DNA of 64,000 nucleotides, taken from Deinococcus sp. KSM4-11 (GTDB taxonomy: Bacteria > Deinococcota > Deinococci > Deinococcales > Deinococcaceae). The stretch lies in contig NZ_SSNX01000002.1 of NCBI RefSeq assembly GCF_004801415.1, positions 1-64,000 on the forward strand. The letters run 5' to 3'. The notes below the pieces were generated by a model, which worked only from the letters and a program-made list of their open reading frames with translations, searched no databases and was not told the origin of the DNA. This document shows, piece by piece, positions 17,148-26,314 of the stretch. Position 1 is the stretch's first letter. Each line of letters begins with the position of its first letter. Position numbers and translations under genes: made by a program.

Positions 17148-19025
17148 TCACACGTCCGGCATCGCCACCCGCGCGGGCCGGGGAGCCTCGCCCCGGTCGT
17201 CGGCATAGCCGCTGGCCTGCAAGGTGTACAGCGCCGCGTAGCGGCCGCCCAGCGTCATGAGCTGCGCGTGCGTTCCGGATTCGGTGATCACGCCGCCGTC
17301 CAGCACCACGATCTGATCGGCGAGCCGCACCGTGGAGAAGCGGTGTGAGATCAGCAGCGTGATCCGCTCGCCCGCGTGCTCACGCAGCGCCTGGATGGTT
17401 TCGAACTCGGCCTTGGCGTCCAGCGCGGCGGTCGGCTCGTCGAACACCAGCACGGACGCTTCACGGAAGTACAGCCGCGCCAGGGCCAACCGCTGCCACT
17501 GCCCGCCCGAGAGCTGCCGTCCCCCCTGGAACAGGCGGCCCAGCGGCGTCTCCAGCCCCTCGGGCAGCGTGTCCACGAAGGCGGCGCCGGCCTGCTCGAC
17601 GGCGCCCTGCACGCCCGGCACGTCGGTCAGACGATCCACCTCGGCCAGCCCGACGTTCTCGCGGGCACTCATCTGGTACTGCCCGAAGTCCTGGAAGATG
17701 ATGCTCATCTGCCGCTGCACGCTGCGCGGACTGAAGCGCCGGGCGTCCAGGCCGTTCAGGAGGATCACGCCGCTGCTCGGCTCGAACAGCATGGTCAGGA
17801 GTTTGACCAGCGTCGTCTTCCCGGCGCCGTTCTCGCCGACCAGGGCCAGCGCCTGCCCGCGCCGCACGGTGAAATTCACGCCGCGCAGCACGTCCCGGTC
17901 GGTCAGCGGGTAGCGAAAGCCCACATCCCGGAACTCGATCGTGTCGATGGCCCCCTGCCACGTCTCCCCGGCGTCCAGGTCACGCGTTGGAAGTTCCAAG
18001 AAGCCGAAGAGGTTGCGCATGTACAGCAGGTTCTGGTAGATGCCGCTGACTCCATTCAGCAGCCCGGACACGGTGCCCTGCACCTGCGCGATCCCCAGGA
18101 TGAACACGCTGAAATCCCCCACGCTGATCTGCCCGGCCGCCGCGCGGCGCAGGATCAGGGCGCTCGCCAGGCCGATCAGCAGGGCCGAGAGCAGCGCCGC
18201 GCCGAAGCTCCACCCGGAGCGGCGGCGGATGATGTCCTCCAGTTGCCGGCGAAAGCCCAGGTAGTACGTGCGCCAGCGCCCCAGCAGGTAGTCCTCGAAG
18301 CCGAACAGCCGCACCTCCTTGACCAGCGTGTCGGAGGTCAGCAGGCTGCCCAGGTAGTTCTGCACGCGCGCGTCGTGGGTCTGCCAGCGCAGCATGCGGT
18401 AGTTCTCCACCCCGAAGCGGTTCGACACGATGACGCCCGGAATGCTCGCCAGGATGACCAGCGGCAGCACCCACACACCCAGCCGCGCCATCAGCGCGCC
18501 CACCGATCCCAGCGTGACCAGGGCGCCCGCCAGCCCCACCAGCTGGGTCGCGACGCCCAGCGGCCGCGTGCCCACCTCGCGGTACGCCTGTTGCAGGCGG
18601 TCATAGGTTTCTGCGTTCTCGAAGGCCTCCACGCTCAGATCCGAAGCCTTGTCCAGAATCCGGCGCGTCACGGAATGCTGCAGTGAATCGCCCAGGAGCT
18701 GCTGTGAGGCGTTCCCGACCGTGCTGAGCAGGTTTCCCAGCACGACCAGGCTGACCTGTACGGCCAGCAGCGTCAGCAGGGAGGCGTACGTCACGCCCCC
18801 CTGCGCGGCCCGCGCGACCTCGTCCAGCAGCAGCTTGCCGATATAGAGGTTCGCGGCGGGCAGCGCGCTCGACGCCAGCGTGGTCAGGGCATAGGTCAGC
18901 GAGTGGCGCGGACTGGCCCGCCACACCAGCGCCAGCGTGCGGCCCAGGTCATGCAGTCGCTCCCGCAACGAGAGCTGCTCCCCATCCGGGAGTTTCGGCG
19001 GCGTGCGGGTGGGCATGGACATCAT
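17148..19025 (-). CDS. ABC exporter, fused permease and ATPase
   Basis: A half-transporter of about 625 residues. The N-terminal membrane domain (about 40-330) has five to six hydrophobic helices. The C-terminal ATPase has Walker A GENGAGKTT, the signature LSGGQWQRLALARL, Walker B VLVFDEPTAALD and switch His in LLISHRFSTV. This is the MsbA/LmrA type; a homodimer would be functional. The ATG at 19025 was chosen because the upstream residues look non-coding; neither this start nor the GTG at 19058 has a clear ribosome binding site. It converges on the SorC gene with only 4 bases between stops. The substrate is unknown. Confidence 0.92.
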   Translation of the reverse strand: MMSMPTRTPPKLPDGEQLSLRERLHDLGRTLALVWRASPRHSLTYALTTLASSALPAANLYIGKLLLDEVARAAQGGVTYASLLTLLAVQVSLVVLGNLLSTVGNASQQLLGDSLQHSVTRRILDKASDLSVEAFENAETYDRLQQAYREVGTRPLGVATQLVGLAGALVTLGSVGALMARLGVWVLPLVILASIPGVIVSNRFGVENYRMLRWQTHDARVQNYLGSLLTSDTLVKEVRLFGFEDYLLGRWRTYYLGFRRQLEDIIRRRSGWSFGAALLSALLIGLASALILRRAAAGQISVGDFSVFILGIAQVQGTVSGLLNGVSGIYQNLLYMRNLFGFLELPTRDLDAGETWQGAIDTIEFRDVGFRYPLTDRDVLRGVNFTVRRGQALALVGENGAGKTTLVKLLTMLFEPSSGVILLNGLDARRFSPRSVQRQMSIIFQDFGQYQMSARENVGLAEVDRLTDVPGVQGAVEQAGAAFVDTLPEGLETPLGRLFQGGRQLSGGQWQRLALARLYFREASVLVFDEPTAALDAKAEFETIQALREHAGERITLLISHRFSTVRLADQIVVLDGGVITESGTHAQLMTLGGRYAALYTLQASGYADDRGEAPRPARVAMPDV

Positions 19026-19106
19026 GGCCCGAGTGTGGCGTACCGGAACGGCCCGCACCGTGAGCCGGCGCGGAACCTGAACCGGGCTCGGGCGTCCAGG
19101 CGCCGG

Positions 19107-20120
19107 TCAGGCCGGATTGCCGACGGGCACGGGTCGCCACGTCACCGCGGCGTTGCGCCCTTTTGCCTTCGCGCGGTACAGCGCCTGATCGGCCGCGTCC
19201 TTCAGGCCGTGGTCCGCCGCGTCCGGCAACGCGGCCACCCCGATACTCACCGTCACGCGGCCCAGCGGGTGATCCGGATGGACGAACGCCTCGTGCTTCA
19301 GCCGGTGCAGGATGCGCTCGCCCACGACCGCCGCGCCCTGCGCGTCCGTGTCGCTCAGGAGGGCCGCGAATTCCTCGCCCCCGTAGCGGGCGACCAGGTC
19401 GGTGCTGCGGCGCACGCCTCCCCGCAGCACCATCGCCACCTGGTGCAGGCAGGCATCGCCCGCCGGATGTCCCAGCGCGTCGTTGTACCGCTTGAAGTGG
19501 TCGATGTCGATCATCAGCAGGGCCACGCCCAGCCCGCTGCGCGCGTGGTGGGCCAGCGCCTGATCGAAGGCCAGGTCGAAGGCCCGGCGGTTGGCCAGCC
19601 CGGTCAGGGCGTCGGTCATGGACAGGGCCTGCAGCTGCCCGTTCAGGTCGGCCAGCTGCGCGTTCACCTCCTGGAGTTCCAGCGCGCGTTCCCGGCTGGC
19701 CCGCAGCGCCCGGGTCAGGCGCGCGCCGCTTTTCGTGCGGGCGCGCAGGGTGGCCGGCGGACAGGGTTTGGTGACGTAATCCATGGCCCCGGCCGCGAAC
19801 GCGACCTCCAGTTGCGCCTCGTCCTGAACGCCCGTGACCATGATCACGCTCAGTTCCTGCAGATGCGGGTACGCCCGCAGTTCTCGCAGAAAGCTCACCC
19901 CGTCCATCTCCGGCATCACCTGATCGAGCAGCACCACGTCCACGTCCGCCGCGCCCGTCCCGGTCATGCCCAGCCGCTCACGGGCGTCGGCCAGCGACGC
20001 GGGGCACGTCACCTGCGCTCCCAGCGGCTCTAGGGCCCGTGAGAGCATCAGTCGCACGACGGCACTGTCGTCGATGATCAGGACATTCAAGTGGCGCCCA
20101 GCCTCCATCCGGTGGCCCAT
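19107..20120 (-). CDS. Response regulator with diguanylate cyclase domain (REC-GGDEF)
   Basis: A 337-residue PleD/WspR-like protein. The receiver domain (about 10-130) has acidic Asp17-Asp18, phospho-acceptor Asp66 (LLDQVMP) and Lys118 (VTKPCPP). A coiled-coil linker (about 140-165) and a GGDEF domain (165-330) follow. The catalytic signature GGEEF (247-251) is intact, and the inhibitory site RSTD (238-241) is present, so it should make c-di-GMP with product inhibition. A TTG start near the LNVLIIDD residues is an alternative because a GGAGG lies upstream of it. No partner kinase is encoded nearby. Confidence 0.92.
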   Translation of the reverse strand: MGHRMEAGRHLNVLIIDDSAVVRLMLSRALEPLGAQVTCPASLADARERLGMTGTGAADVDVVLLDQVMPEMDGVSFLRELRAYPHLQELSVIMVTGVQDEAQLEVAFAAGAMDYVTKPCPPATLRARTKSGARLTRALRASRERALELQEVNAQLADLNGQLQALSMTDALTGLANRRAFDLAFDQALAHHARSGLGVALLMIDIDHFKRYNDALGHPAGDACLHQVAMVLRGGVRRSTDLVARYGGEEFAALLSDTDAQGAAVVGERILHRLKHEAFVHPDHPLGRVTVSIGVAALPDAADHGLKDAADQALYRAKAKGRNAAVTWRPVPVGNPA

Positions 20121-20272
20121 GGGAAACGTGGAGCGGAAAGAACCGGCATGTCGGTCACAGCATACGGAACGGCGTCTGCGCTGCGGTGTGAACCCCTTGA
20201 CGTCCAGGGGCCGCCCGGTGGGGGTGACCGGTCACCCTCCACAGCTCACAATGGGCCAGGGAGACGCCCGGG

Positions 20273-21205
20273 TCAGGCGGGCGCGGCCTGCTTCTGGCGC
20301 AGCAGCGTGCGCAGCTTCTCGGTGTCCTCGTGGAACCCACGGATGCCCTCGGCCAGCTTCTCGTTCGCCATGGGGTTGTTCGCGAGCGCCCAGCGGAAGT
20401 CCGCTTCGGTCATGGGCTGCTCCGTGGCCGTGGCCGGCACCGGCGTCAATGCCCGTTCCAGGTGGCCCTGATCCTCCGCGAGTTCCCCCAGCAGCTGCGG
20501 GCTCACGGTCAGGCGGTCACAGCCCGCCAGCGCCTTGACCTGCGCGGCCGAACGGAACGACGCGCCCATCACGATGGTGTCGTACCCATGCGACTTGAAG
20601 TGCGAGTAGATCTCCCGCACGCTCTGCACGCCGGGGTCCTCGTCCACCGGGTAGTCCTTGGTGCCGGTCGATTTCTTGTACCAGTCGGTGATGCGGCCCA
20701 CGAAGGGGGAGAGCAGGTACGCGCCCGCCTGCGCCGCCGCGATCGCCTGCTCGAGGCTGAACACCAGCGTCAGGTTGCAGTGAATTCCCTCGTGTTCCAG
20801 GATGCGCGCGGCCTGCACGCCCTCCCAGGTGGTCGCCAGCTTGATCAGGATGCGTTCCTTGCCCACGCCGGCGTTCTGGTACAGCTCGATCAGGTGCCGC
20901 GCCTTGGCGACCATGGCGTCCGTGTCGAAGGACAGCCGGGCATCCACCTCGGTGCTCACGTAGCCGGGCACGATCCTGGTCAGTTCCGTGCCGATGCGGA
21001 TGGTGAGCATGTCGATGGCCGCCTCGACATCCCCCATGTCCTGCGCGTCCCGCAGCGCCTGCACGTACCCAGGCAGGCTGGCCGCCTTGAGGATCAGCGA
21101 GGGGTTGGTGGTGCAGTCCTGCGGCTGGTACTTGCGGATCGCGTCCAGATCGCCGGTATCGGCCACCACGACGGTCATGGCTTTGAGCTGTTCAAGTGCG
21201 TTCAT
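20273..21205 (-). CDS. tal: Transaldolase (TalB type)
   Basis: A 310-residue TIM-barrel enzyme of the non-oxidative pentose phosphate pathway. It transfers a dihydroxyacetone unit from sedoheptulose 7-phosphate to glyceraldehyde 3-phosphate. TTVVADTGD-like N-terminus, TTNPSLIL (32-39), STEVDARLSFDT (84-95) and catalytic Lys122 in ILIKLATTWEG are visible. SPFVGRITDWYKK and MGASFR follow. Length and order match E. coli TalB. AAGGAG precedes the ATG by 6 bases. It lies downstream of the ArsR-type regulator on the same strand, with a 138-base gap. Confidence 0.97.
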   Translation of the reverse strand: MNALEQLKAMTVVVADTGDLDAIRKYQPQDCTTNPSLILKAASLPGYVQALRDAQDMGDVEAAIDMLTIRIGTELTRIVPGYVSTEVDARLSFDTDAMVAKARHLIELYQNAGVGKERILIKLATTWEGVQAARILEHEGIHCNLTLVFSLEQAIAAAQAGAYLLSPFVGRITDWYKKSTGTKDYPVDEDPGVQSVREIYSHFKSHGYDTIVMGASFRSAAQVKALAGCDRLTVSPQLLGELAEDQGHLERALTPVPATATEQPMTEADFRWALANNPMANEKLAEGIRGFHEDTEKLRTLLRQKQAAPA

Positions 21206-21343
21206 GGGAGCTCCTTGGCGCTGGACGGCGCTGAATTCGTGCCCAGGTCGTCTCCACGATACGCCGGTCGGTGCGCCCCGGGCCGCGCCGGAGCAGATGA
21301 TTTCGTGAATCGCAGGCTCATCTTGGTGGGCCTGCCCCGGGTG

Positions 21344-22303
21344 TCACTTGATCTCGTAGGGCCGCTCGCCCGCGCGGAAGCCGTACCACAGGCGCATCAC
21401 GATGTCCTGCTCGATGTTCCCGAACTTGCGGCCGAAGAGGTTCACGCCGCCCTGGTGCCGCGCGTCGTCCTTCACGCCGACCGCCACCTGGATCTGGTGC
21501 TGGCTGAGGTCGATGTCGGCGAGCCGCGTGTCACTGACCTGCCGGCCATCGATGAAGCAGCCCTGCGTGGTGATCCGGAAGCGTTTCAGGACGCCGTGCT
21601 GGGTGTGGTTGATCGGCCACCAGTGGGGCGTGACCTTGCCGCGCGTCCCCCCGAAATCCGACGGGCTCGTCCACGTGCCGATTTCGGCCCCGTTGATCCA
21701 CACGGTGATGTCCGAGGGCCAGTCGAGGTCGTACTCGGGCGCTTCCGAGCACAGTTCCAGCGAGATCTCGATCTCGGTGGCCTCCGCCCCGTGCGGGAGG
21801 TTGTTCGGGAAGTCGTAGCCGAGCACGCCGTGCCGGAACCAGATGATCTGCGCGAACACGTGCTCGGGCTCGAAAAACGAGCGGGGATCGTCGACCAGGC
21901 CGATGAGTTTGGCCTCGGTGGCCAGCCCACAGGTGGGGACGATGTCGCAGCGGCGGTAGTTGCCGATGGGCATGCTGATCTCGACCACGTTCGCCTGGGC
22001 CGACACGGCCGCGCCCGGCACCTTGATGTGGATCTCCTCGTAGCGTTTGCTGATCAGCTTCTGCCGCCCGCGGGTGCCAGGCATGTACTGGATTTCGAGC
22101 AGCCCGGCTTCCTCCAGCAGTTTCAAGTTGAAGTTCACCGTGGAATGCGGAAGTTGCATGGCAGCGGTGAGCTCTCCGACGTTCATGGGCGCATGCGAGA
22201 GCTGGCTGAGGATGGACATGCGCGTCTCGTTCGCCATGGCGCGCATGACGGTGAGCGCCTGTTCGCCCTCGGCGACGAGGGTTCTGCTTCCTGCGATCGG
22301 CAC
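21344..22303 (-). CDS. ArsR-type winged-helix regulator with long C-terminal domain
   Basis: A 319-residue protein. Residues about 15-90 form an ArsR-like winged HTH (ANETRMSILSQL, MNVGELTAAMQLPHSTVNFNLKLLEEAGLL). The remaining 230 residues are beta-rich and Trp/Gly-rich (DWPSDITVWINGAEIG, HWWPINHTQHG), resembling a jelly-roll or carbohydrate-binding fold. This architecture is probably a sugar-sensing repressor. The start is GTG with AGGAGG 6 bases upstream. It is divergent from the ytfQ-like operon and separated by a 351-base region with an ATTACC inverted repeat, so it most likely controls that transporter and itself. Confidence 0.85.
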   Translation of the reverse strand: MPIAGSRTLVAEGEQALTVMRAMANETRMSILSQLSHAPMNVGELTAAMQLPHSTVNFNLKLLEEAGLLEIQYMPGTRGRQKLISKRYEEIHIKVPGAAVSAQANVVEISMPIGNYRRCDIVPTCGLATEAKLIGLVDDPRSFFEPEHVFAQIIWFRHGVLGYDFPNNLPHGAEATEIEISLELCSEAPEYDLDWPSDITVWINGAEIGTWTSPSDFGGTRGKVTPHWWPINHTQHGVLKRFRITTQGCFIDGRQVSDTRLADIDLSQHQIQVAVGVKDDARHQGGVNLFGRKFGNIEQDIVMRLWYGFRAGERPYEIK

Positions 22304-22654
22304 GGTGGCCTCCTATGGAGCCCTGAGATTACCTCCCAGTATTACAAGTTTTATGGTGGTAATGAAAGGGTGCGATCAGAGGATCGTCACAGCGTGTCCT
22401 GGGGAGTCGGAGAATATCATTGTGCTGGACATCGAATCCCGGTAAGCGTCCAGAAAATGAAGCTGCCCAGGCCCATCGCGACTGGTACAAATCATCGAAT
22501 AAAGTTGACATTCAAGAGTGATTTTGGTAGGTTTTGGGAGTTCATTCACTGTTTGTCGCGGCCCGATTGCACAGGCCAGACCTCCGTCGTCTACCAGACG
22601 GTCCAGGTCATGCCTGCCGTGCTGGCGGCGCCACAGTGCCAGGGGGAAGACCAT
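22304..22654. promoter_or_regulatory. Divergent control region of the ArsR-type regulator and the ytfQ-like operon
   Basis: It contains the inverted repeat ATTACCTCC (22328-22336)/GGTGGTAAT (22355-22363, 8 of 9 complementary) with an extra ATTAC half-site at 22341-22345. A second inverted repeat is CTGGAC (22425-22430)/GTCCAG (22448-22453). A strong promoter for the transporter is TTGACA (22505-22510), 17 bases, TAGGTT (22528-22533). The first repeat lies 25-60 bases upstream of the regulator start and fits autoregulation. Confidence 0.55.
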
Positions 22655-23623
22655 ATGAAACGACCCATGAAGCTCGGCCTGAGCGCCCTCGCCCTCCTGA
22701 CCGGCACCGTGCTCGCCCAGAGCGTGCTGCCCAAACTGGCGGTGAAACCCACCTACCGCGTGGGCTTCGCGCAGACCGAGAGCAACAACCCCTGGCGCCT
22801 CGCCCAGACCAAGAGCATGCAGGACGAGGCCAAGAAGCTCGGCTACACCCTGGTGTACACCGACGCCGGCGGCTCCACGGCCAAGCAGGTCACGGACGTG
22901 CGCAGCATGATCGCCCAGAAGGTCGATGTGATCTTCCTGTCGCCCCGCGAAGACAAGCCCCTGGCGCCGGTCGTGAAGGAAGCCCGCAACGCCGGCATCC
23001 CGGTGATCCTGCTCGACCGCAACATCGACCCCACGCTCTCCAAGGCCGGCACGGACTACGTGACCTTCATCGGCTCGGACTTCATCAAGGAAGGCCAGCG
23101 GGTCGCGGACTGGCTGGTGAAGAACGCGAACGGCAAGACGAACATCATCGAGCTGGAAGGCACCACCGGCGCCAGCCCTGCCAACGACCGCAAGAAGGGC
23201 TTCGACGACGTGATCGCCAAGAATTCGCAGTTCAAGATCCTGGCCAGCCAGACCGGCAACTTCGCCCGCGACACCGGCCGTCAGGTCGCCGAGACGCTGC
23301 TCCAGGCCCACCCCGAAGCGAACGTCATCTACGCCCACAACGACGAGATGGCCATCGGCGCGGTGTCCGCCATCGAGGCGGCGGGCAAGGTGCCCGGCAA
23401 GGACATCCTGGTGCTGTCCATCGACGGCGGCAAGGAAGCCGTGAAGATGGTCGTGGACGGCAAGATCAACTACGTGGTCGAGTGCAACCCGCGCTTCGGC
23501 CCCGAGGCCTTCAAGACGCTGCAGGGCTACGCCAAGGGCACCAAGTACCCCGCCAAGATCATCAACGCCGACCGCGACTACACGCCAGAAAGCGCCAAGG
23601 CCGGACTGGCCAGCGCGTACTGA
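22655..23623 (+). CDS. ytfQ: Sugar ABC transporter, periplasmic binding protein (YtfQ-like)
   Basis: A 322-residue ribose-type substrate-binding protein with a signal peptide (cleavage probably after LAQ, about residue 22). Sequence details follow E. coli YtfQ, the galactofuranose binding protein: VGFAQTESNNPWR, IFLSPREDKPLAPVVKEARNAGIPVILLDR, IIELEGTTGASPANDRKKGF and VIYAHNDEMAIGAVSAIEAAG. Residues contacting the sugar could still differ, so the ligand may be another hexose or a polyol. It is the first gene of a four-gene operon with AGGGGGA before the ATG. Much longer open frame continues upstream but is non-coding. Confidence 0.9.
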   Translation: MKRPMKLGLSALALLTGTVLAQSVLPKLAVKPTYRVGFAQTESNNPWRLAQTKSMQDEAKKLGYTLVYTDAGGSTAKQVTDVRSMIAQKVDVIFLSPREDKPLAPVVKEARNAGIPVILLDRNIDPTLSKAGTDYVTFIGSDFIKEGQRVADWLVKNANGKTNIIELEGTTGASPANDRKKGFDDVIAKNSQFKILASQTGNFARDTGRQVAETLLQAHPEANVIYAHNDEMAIGAVSAIEAAGKVPGKDILVLSIDGGKEAVKMVVDGKINYVVECNPRFGPEAFKTLQGYAKGTKYPAKIINADRDYTPESAKAGLASAY

Positions 23624-23667
23624 CCACCGGCGCCCGCCCCAGACGCCGACCGTGACCTCCTAAGCGC

Positions 23668-23693
23668 CGCGCCACGCCTGACCGCGTGGCGCG
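23668..23693 (+). terminator. Intercistronic hairpin between the binding protein and ATPase genes
   Basis: A perfect 10-bp stem (23668-23677 with 23684-23693), loop of 6. There is no T tract. In such operons a hairpin here often lets the binding protein be made in excess over the membrane components. Confidence 0.5.
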
Positions 23694-23768
23694 CCCTTGC
23701 GTGCCAGGAGCGTACAGTCAGGATCACCACCGCTTCACCCATTCCCCACCTGGCAAGGAGGACTTCGG

Positions 23769-25301
23769 TTGACCGCTCCCCCCCCCACCAGCCCGCTCCT
23801 CGACATGCAGGACATCCACAAGGCCTTTTCGGGCGTGACCGCCCTGGGCGGCGCGTCCCTGACCGTGGGGCCCGGCGAGGTGCACGCCCTGATCGGCCAG
23901 AACGGCGCGGGCAAGAGCACGCTGATCAAGGTGCTGACCGGGGCCTACCAGCGCGACGGCGGCCAGATCCGTTTCGGCGGCCAGGACGTGACCTTCGCGT
24001 CCCCGCTCGCGGCGCAGCGCGGCGGCATCGCCACCATCTACCAGGAAGTCAACCTGGTTCCGCTGCGCTCGGTGGCCGAGAACATCTTCCTGGGCCGTGA
24101 ACCGCTGCGCTTCGGCCTGGTGCAGTGGGCCGCCATGAACCGCGAGGCTGCCCGGATCCTGGGTGACCTGGGCCTGACCCTCGACGTGACCCGCCCGCTG
24201 GGCAGCTGTTCCACCGCCGTGCAGCAGATGGTCGCGCTGGCGCGGGCCGTGTCGATCAGCGCGCGGCTGGTCATCATGGACGAGCCCACCAGCAGCCTGA
24301 ACGAGCGCGAGGTGGCCACGCTGTTCGGCGTGATCCGGACGCTGAGGGAACGCGGCGTGTCGGTGATCTTCGTCTCGCACCGCCTGGAGGAGCTGTACCA
24401 GGTGTGCGACCGGATCACCGTCATGCGCGACGGCACGACCGTGTACACCGGCGACATGAGCGGCATCACGCGCCTGCAACTCGTCGAACAGATGCTCGGC
24501 CGCGCCGTGAAGAGCGAGGGCGCCCAGACGGGCTTCGTGCGCTCGGGTGGGGGCGGCGCCGACCTGCTCCGCGCCCAGGACATCAGCGGAGGTCGCCTGC
24601 GCGGGGCCAGCGTGGACGTGCGCGCCGGGGAACTCGTGGGCCTGGGCGGCCTGCTCGGCTCGGGGCGCAGCGAACTGGCCCGCGTGATCTTCGGTGCCGA
24701 CCGCGCCCAGGGCGGCGAGGTGCGCGTGCAGGGCCAGGACACCCACTTCCACTCGCCCGCCGACGCGATCCGTGCGGGCCTGGGCTTTTGCAGCGAGGAC
24801 CGCAAGGCCGAGGGCATCATTCCCGACCTGAGCGTCCGCGAGAACCTCACGCTGGCCCTGCTGCCCAGGCTCGCCCGCGCCGGCGTGGTGGATACGGCCC
24901 GCCAGCAGCAGATCGTGGACGAGTTCATCGCCCGGCTGGGCATCAAGACCAGCGACCCGGAGCAGCCCATCCGCGAGCTGTCCGGCGGGAACCAGCAGAA
25001 GGTGCTGCTGGCCCGCTGGCTGGCCACCCGGCCCCGGCTGCTGATCCTCGATGAGCCGACGCGTGGCATCGACGTCGGCGCCAAGGCCGAGATCCAGCGC
25101 ATGATCGGCGAGCTGGCCCAGGGCGGCCTGGGTGTCCTGATGATCTCCAGCGAGATCGAGGAACTCCTCGAGGGCTGCCACGCGGTCACGGTGCTGCTCG
25201 ACGGGCAGTCGGTGGCGCGGCTGGAGGGCGCAGATCTGAACGAGGGCACGCTGCTGCACGCGATGGCCCAGGGCGCGGCCCAGACGGCGGAGCGCGCATG
25301 A
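23769..25301 (+). CDS. ytfR: Sugar ABC transporter ATPase, two-domain (YtfR-like)
   Basis: A 510-residue tandem ATPase of the ribose/galactofuranose class. The first domain has Walker A GQNGAGKST (43-51), Walker B VIMDEPTSSL and a degenerate signature around STAVQQMVALARA. The second domain has the usual degenerate P-loop GGLLGSGRSE, but a good signature LSGGNQQKVLLARWL and ILDEPTRGIDVG. The start is TTG at 23769 with AAGGAGG 7 bases upstream; the longer frame starts inside the hairpin region. It ends overlapping the next gene by ATGA. Confidence 0.93.
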   Translation: MTAPPPTSPLLDMQDIHKAFSGVTALGGASLTVGPGEVHALIGQNGAGKSTLIKVLTGAYQRDGGQIRFGGQDVTFASPLAAQRGGIATIYQEVNLVPLRSVAENIFLGREPLRFGLVQWAAMNREAARILGDLGLTLDVTRPLGSCSTAVQQMVALARAVSISARLVIMDEPTSSLNEREVATLFGVIRTLRERGVSVIFVSHRLEELYQVCDRITVMRDGTTVYTGDMSGITRLQLVEQMLGRAVKSEGAQTGFVRSGGGGADLLRAQDISGGRLRGASVDVRAGELVGLGGLLGSGRSELARVIFGADRAQGGEVRVQGQDTHFHSPADAIRAGLGFCSEDRKAEGIIPDLSVRENLTLALLPRLARAGVVDTARQQQIVDEFIARLGIKTSDPEQPIRELSGGNQQKVLLARWLATRPRLLILDEPTRGIDVGAKAEIQRMIGELAQGGLGVLMISSEIEELLEGCHAVTVLLDGQSVARLEGADLNEGTLLHAMAQGAAQTAERA

Positions 25302-26314
25302 GCGGCCCGACCACCGGTACGCCGTCGCCCGGCGTGCCCCGTGCCCGCCCCACGGCCCCCGGCTTCCTCGGCGATCTGCGGCAGGTGCGGGCCAGTGTAC
25401 TGATCCTGCTGGCCCTGCTGGTCTTCAACGCCCTGTTCACCCCACATTTCCTGACCGTGCAGGCATTGAACGTGAACCTCACGCAGGTGGCGACCATCAT
25501 CATCGTGGCCATGGGCATGACCCTGGTCATCGCCACGGGCGGCGTGGATCTCTCCGTCGGCTCGCTGATGGCGATCAGCGGCGTCCTGGCCCCCCTGATC
25601 TTCCTGAGTGGGGCGTTTGCGAACGCGCCCACGCTGGGACTCATTCTCTCGTTCATCGTGCCGGTTCTCGTCACGCTCGGCTTCGGCATGCTCAACGGCG
25701 TGTTCGTGACCCGGCTGCGCCTGCAACCCATCGTCGCCACGCTCGTGCTGTACATCGCCGGGCGCGGCCTCGCGCAGGTGATCACCAACGGGCAGCTCCA
25801 GAGCTTCACCAACGACGGTTTCTCCTACCTGGGCCTGGGCCGGCCGCTGGGCGTGCCGTTCCAGGTGTACGTGATGCTGCTGGTCGTGGCCGTGACCTAC
25901 TGGGTCGTGAAGCGCACCGTGTTCGGCCGTTCCGTGCTCGCCACCGGCGGGAACGCCGCCGCCGCGCGGCTCGCGGGCGTGCCGGTCGGCCGCGTGACCG
26001 TGCAGGTGTACGCCATCAGCGGCCTGCTCGCGGGAATTGCGGGCCTGATCGTGGTCGCCATCAACCGCAGCAGCGACGCCAACCAGGTCGGGCAGGGGAT
26101 GGAACTCGACGCCATCGCGGCCGTCGCCGTGGGCGGCACGCTCCTGAGCGGCGGGCGCGCGCAGGTGCTCGGAACGTTCCTGGGCGCCCTGATCATCCAG
26201 CTGATCCGCTTCACGCTGCTCACGCGCGGCGTCCCGGACGCCGGCGCGATGGTCGTCAAGGCCGCCGTGATCGTCGCCGCCGTGGCGCTCCAGCAGCGCC
26301 GCAGGAGGGAATGA
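25298..26314 (+). CDS. ytfT: Sugar ABC transporter permease (YtfT-like)
   Basis: A 338-residue membrane protein of the ribose-type permease family with about eight to ten hydrophobic helices. The hallmark GMTLVIATGGVDLSVGS is near residues 70-86, and FGRSVLATGGNAAAARLAGV is in the cytoplasmic loop. It starts at the ATGA overlap with the ATPase and ends at an ATGA overlap with the second permease. Together the two should form a heterodimeric channel, as in the E. coli YtfT-YjfF pair. Confidence 0.92.
   Translation: MSGPTTGTPSPGVPRARPTAPGFLGDLRQVRASVLILLALLVFNALFTPHFLTVQALNVNLTQVATIIIVAMGMTLVIATGGVDLSVGSLMAISGVLAPLIFLSGAFANAPTLGLILSFIVPVLVTLGFGMLNGVFVTRLRLQPIVATLVLYIAGRGLAQVITNGQLQSFTNDGFSYLGLGRPLGVPFQVYVMLLVVAVTYWVVKRTVFGRSVLATGGNAAAARLAGVPVGRVTVQVYAISGLLAGIAGLIVVAINRSSDANQVGQGMELDAIAAVAVGGTLLSGGRAQVLGTFLGALIIQLIRFTLLTRGVPDAGAMVVKAAVIVAAVALQQRRRRE

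Noticed and set aside
20330..22654. Long in-frame extension upstream of the YtfQ-like protein
   Set aside because: It is antisense to tal and the ArsR gene; the signal peptide and ribosome binding site place the start at 22655.
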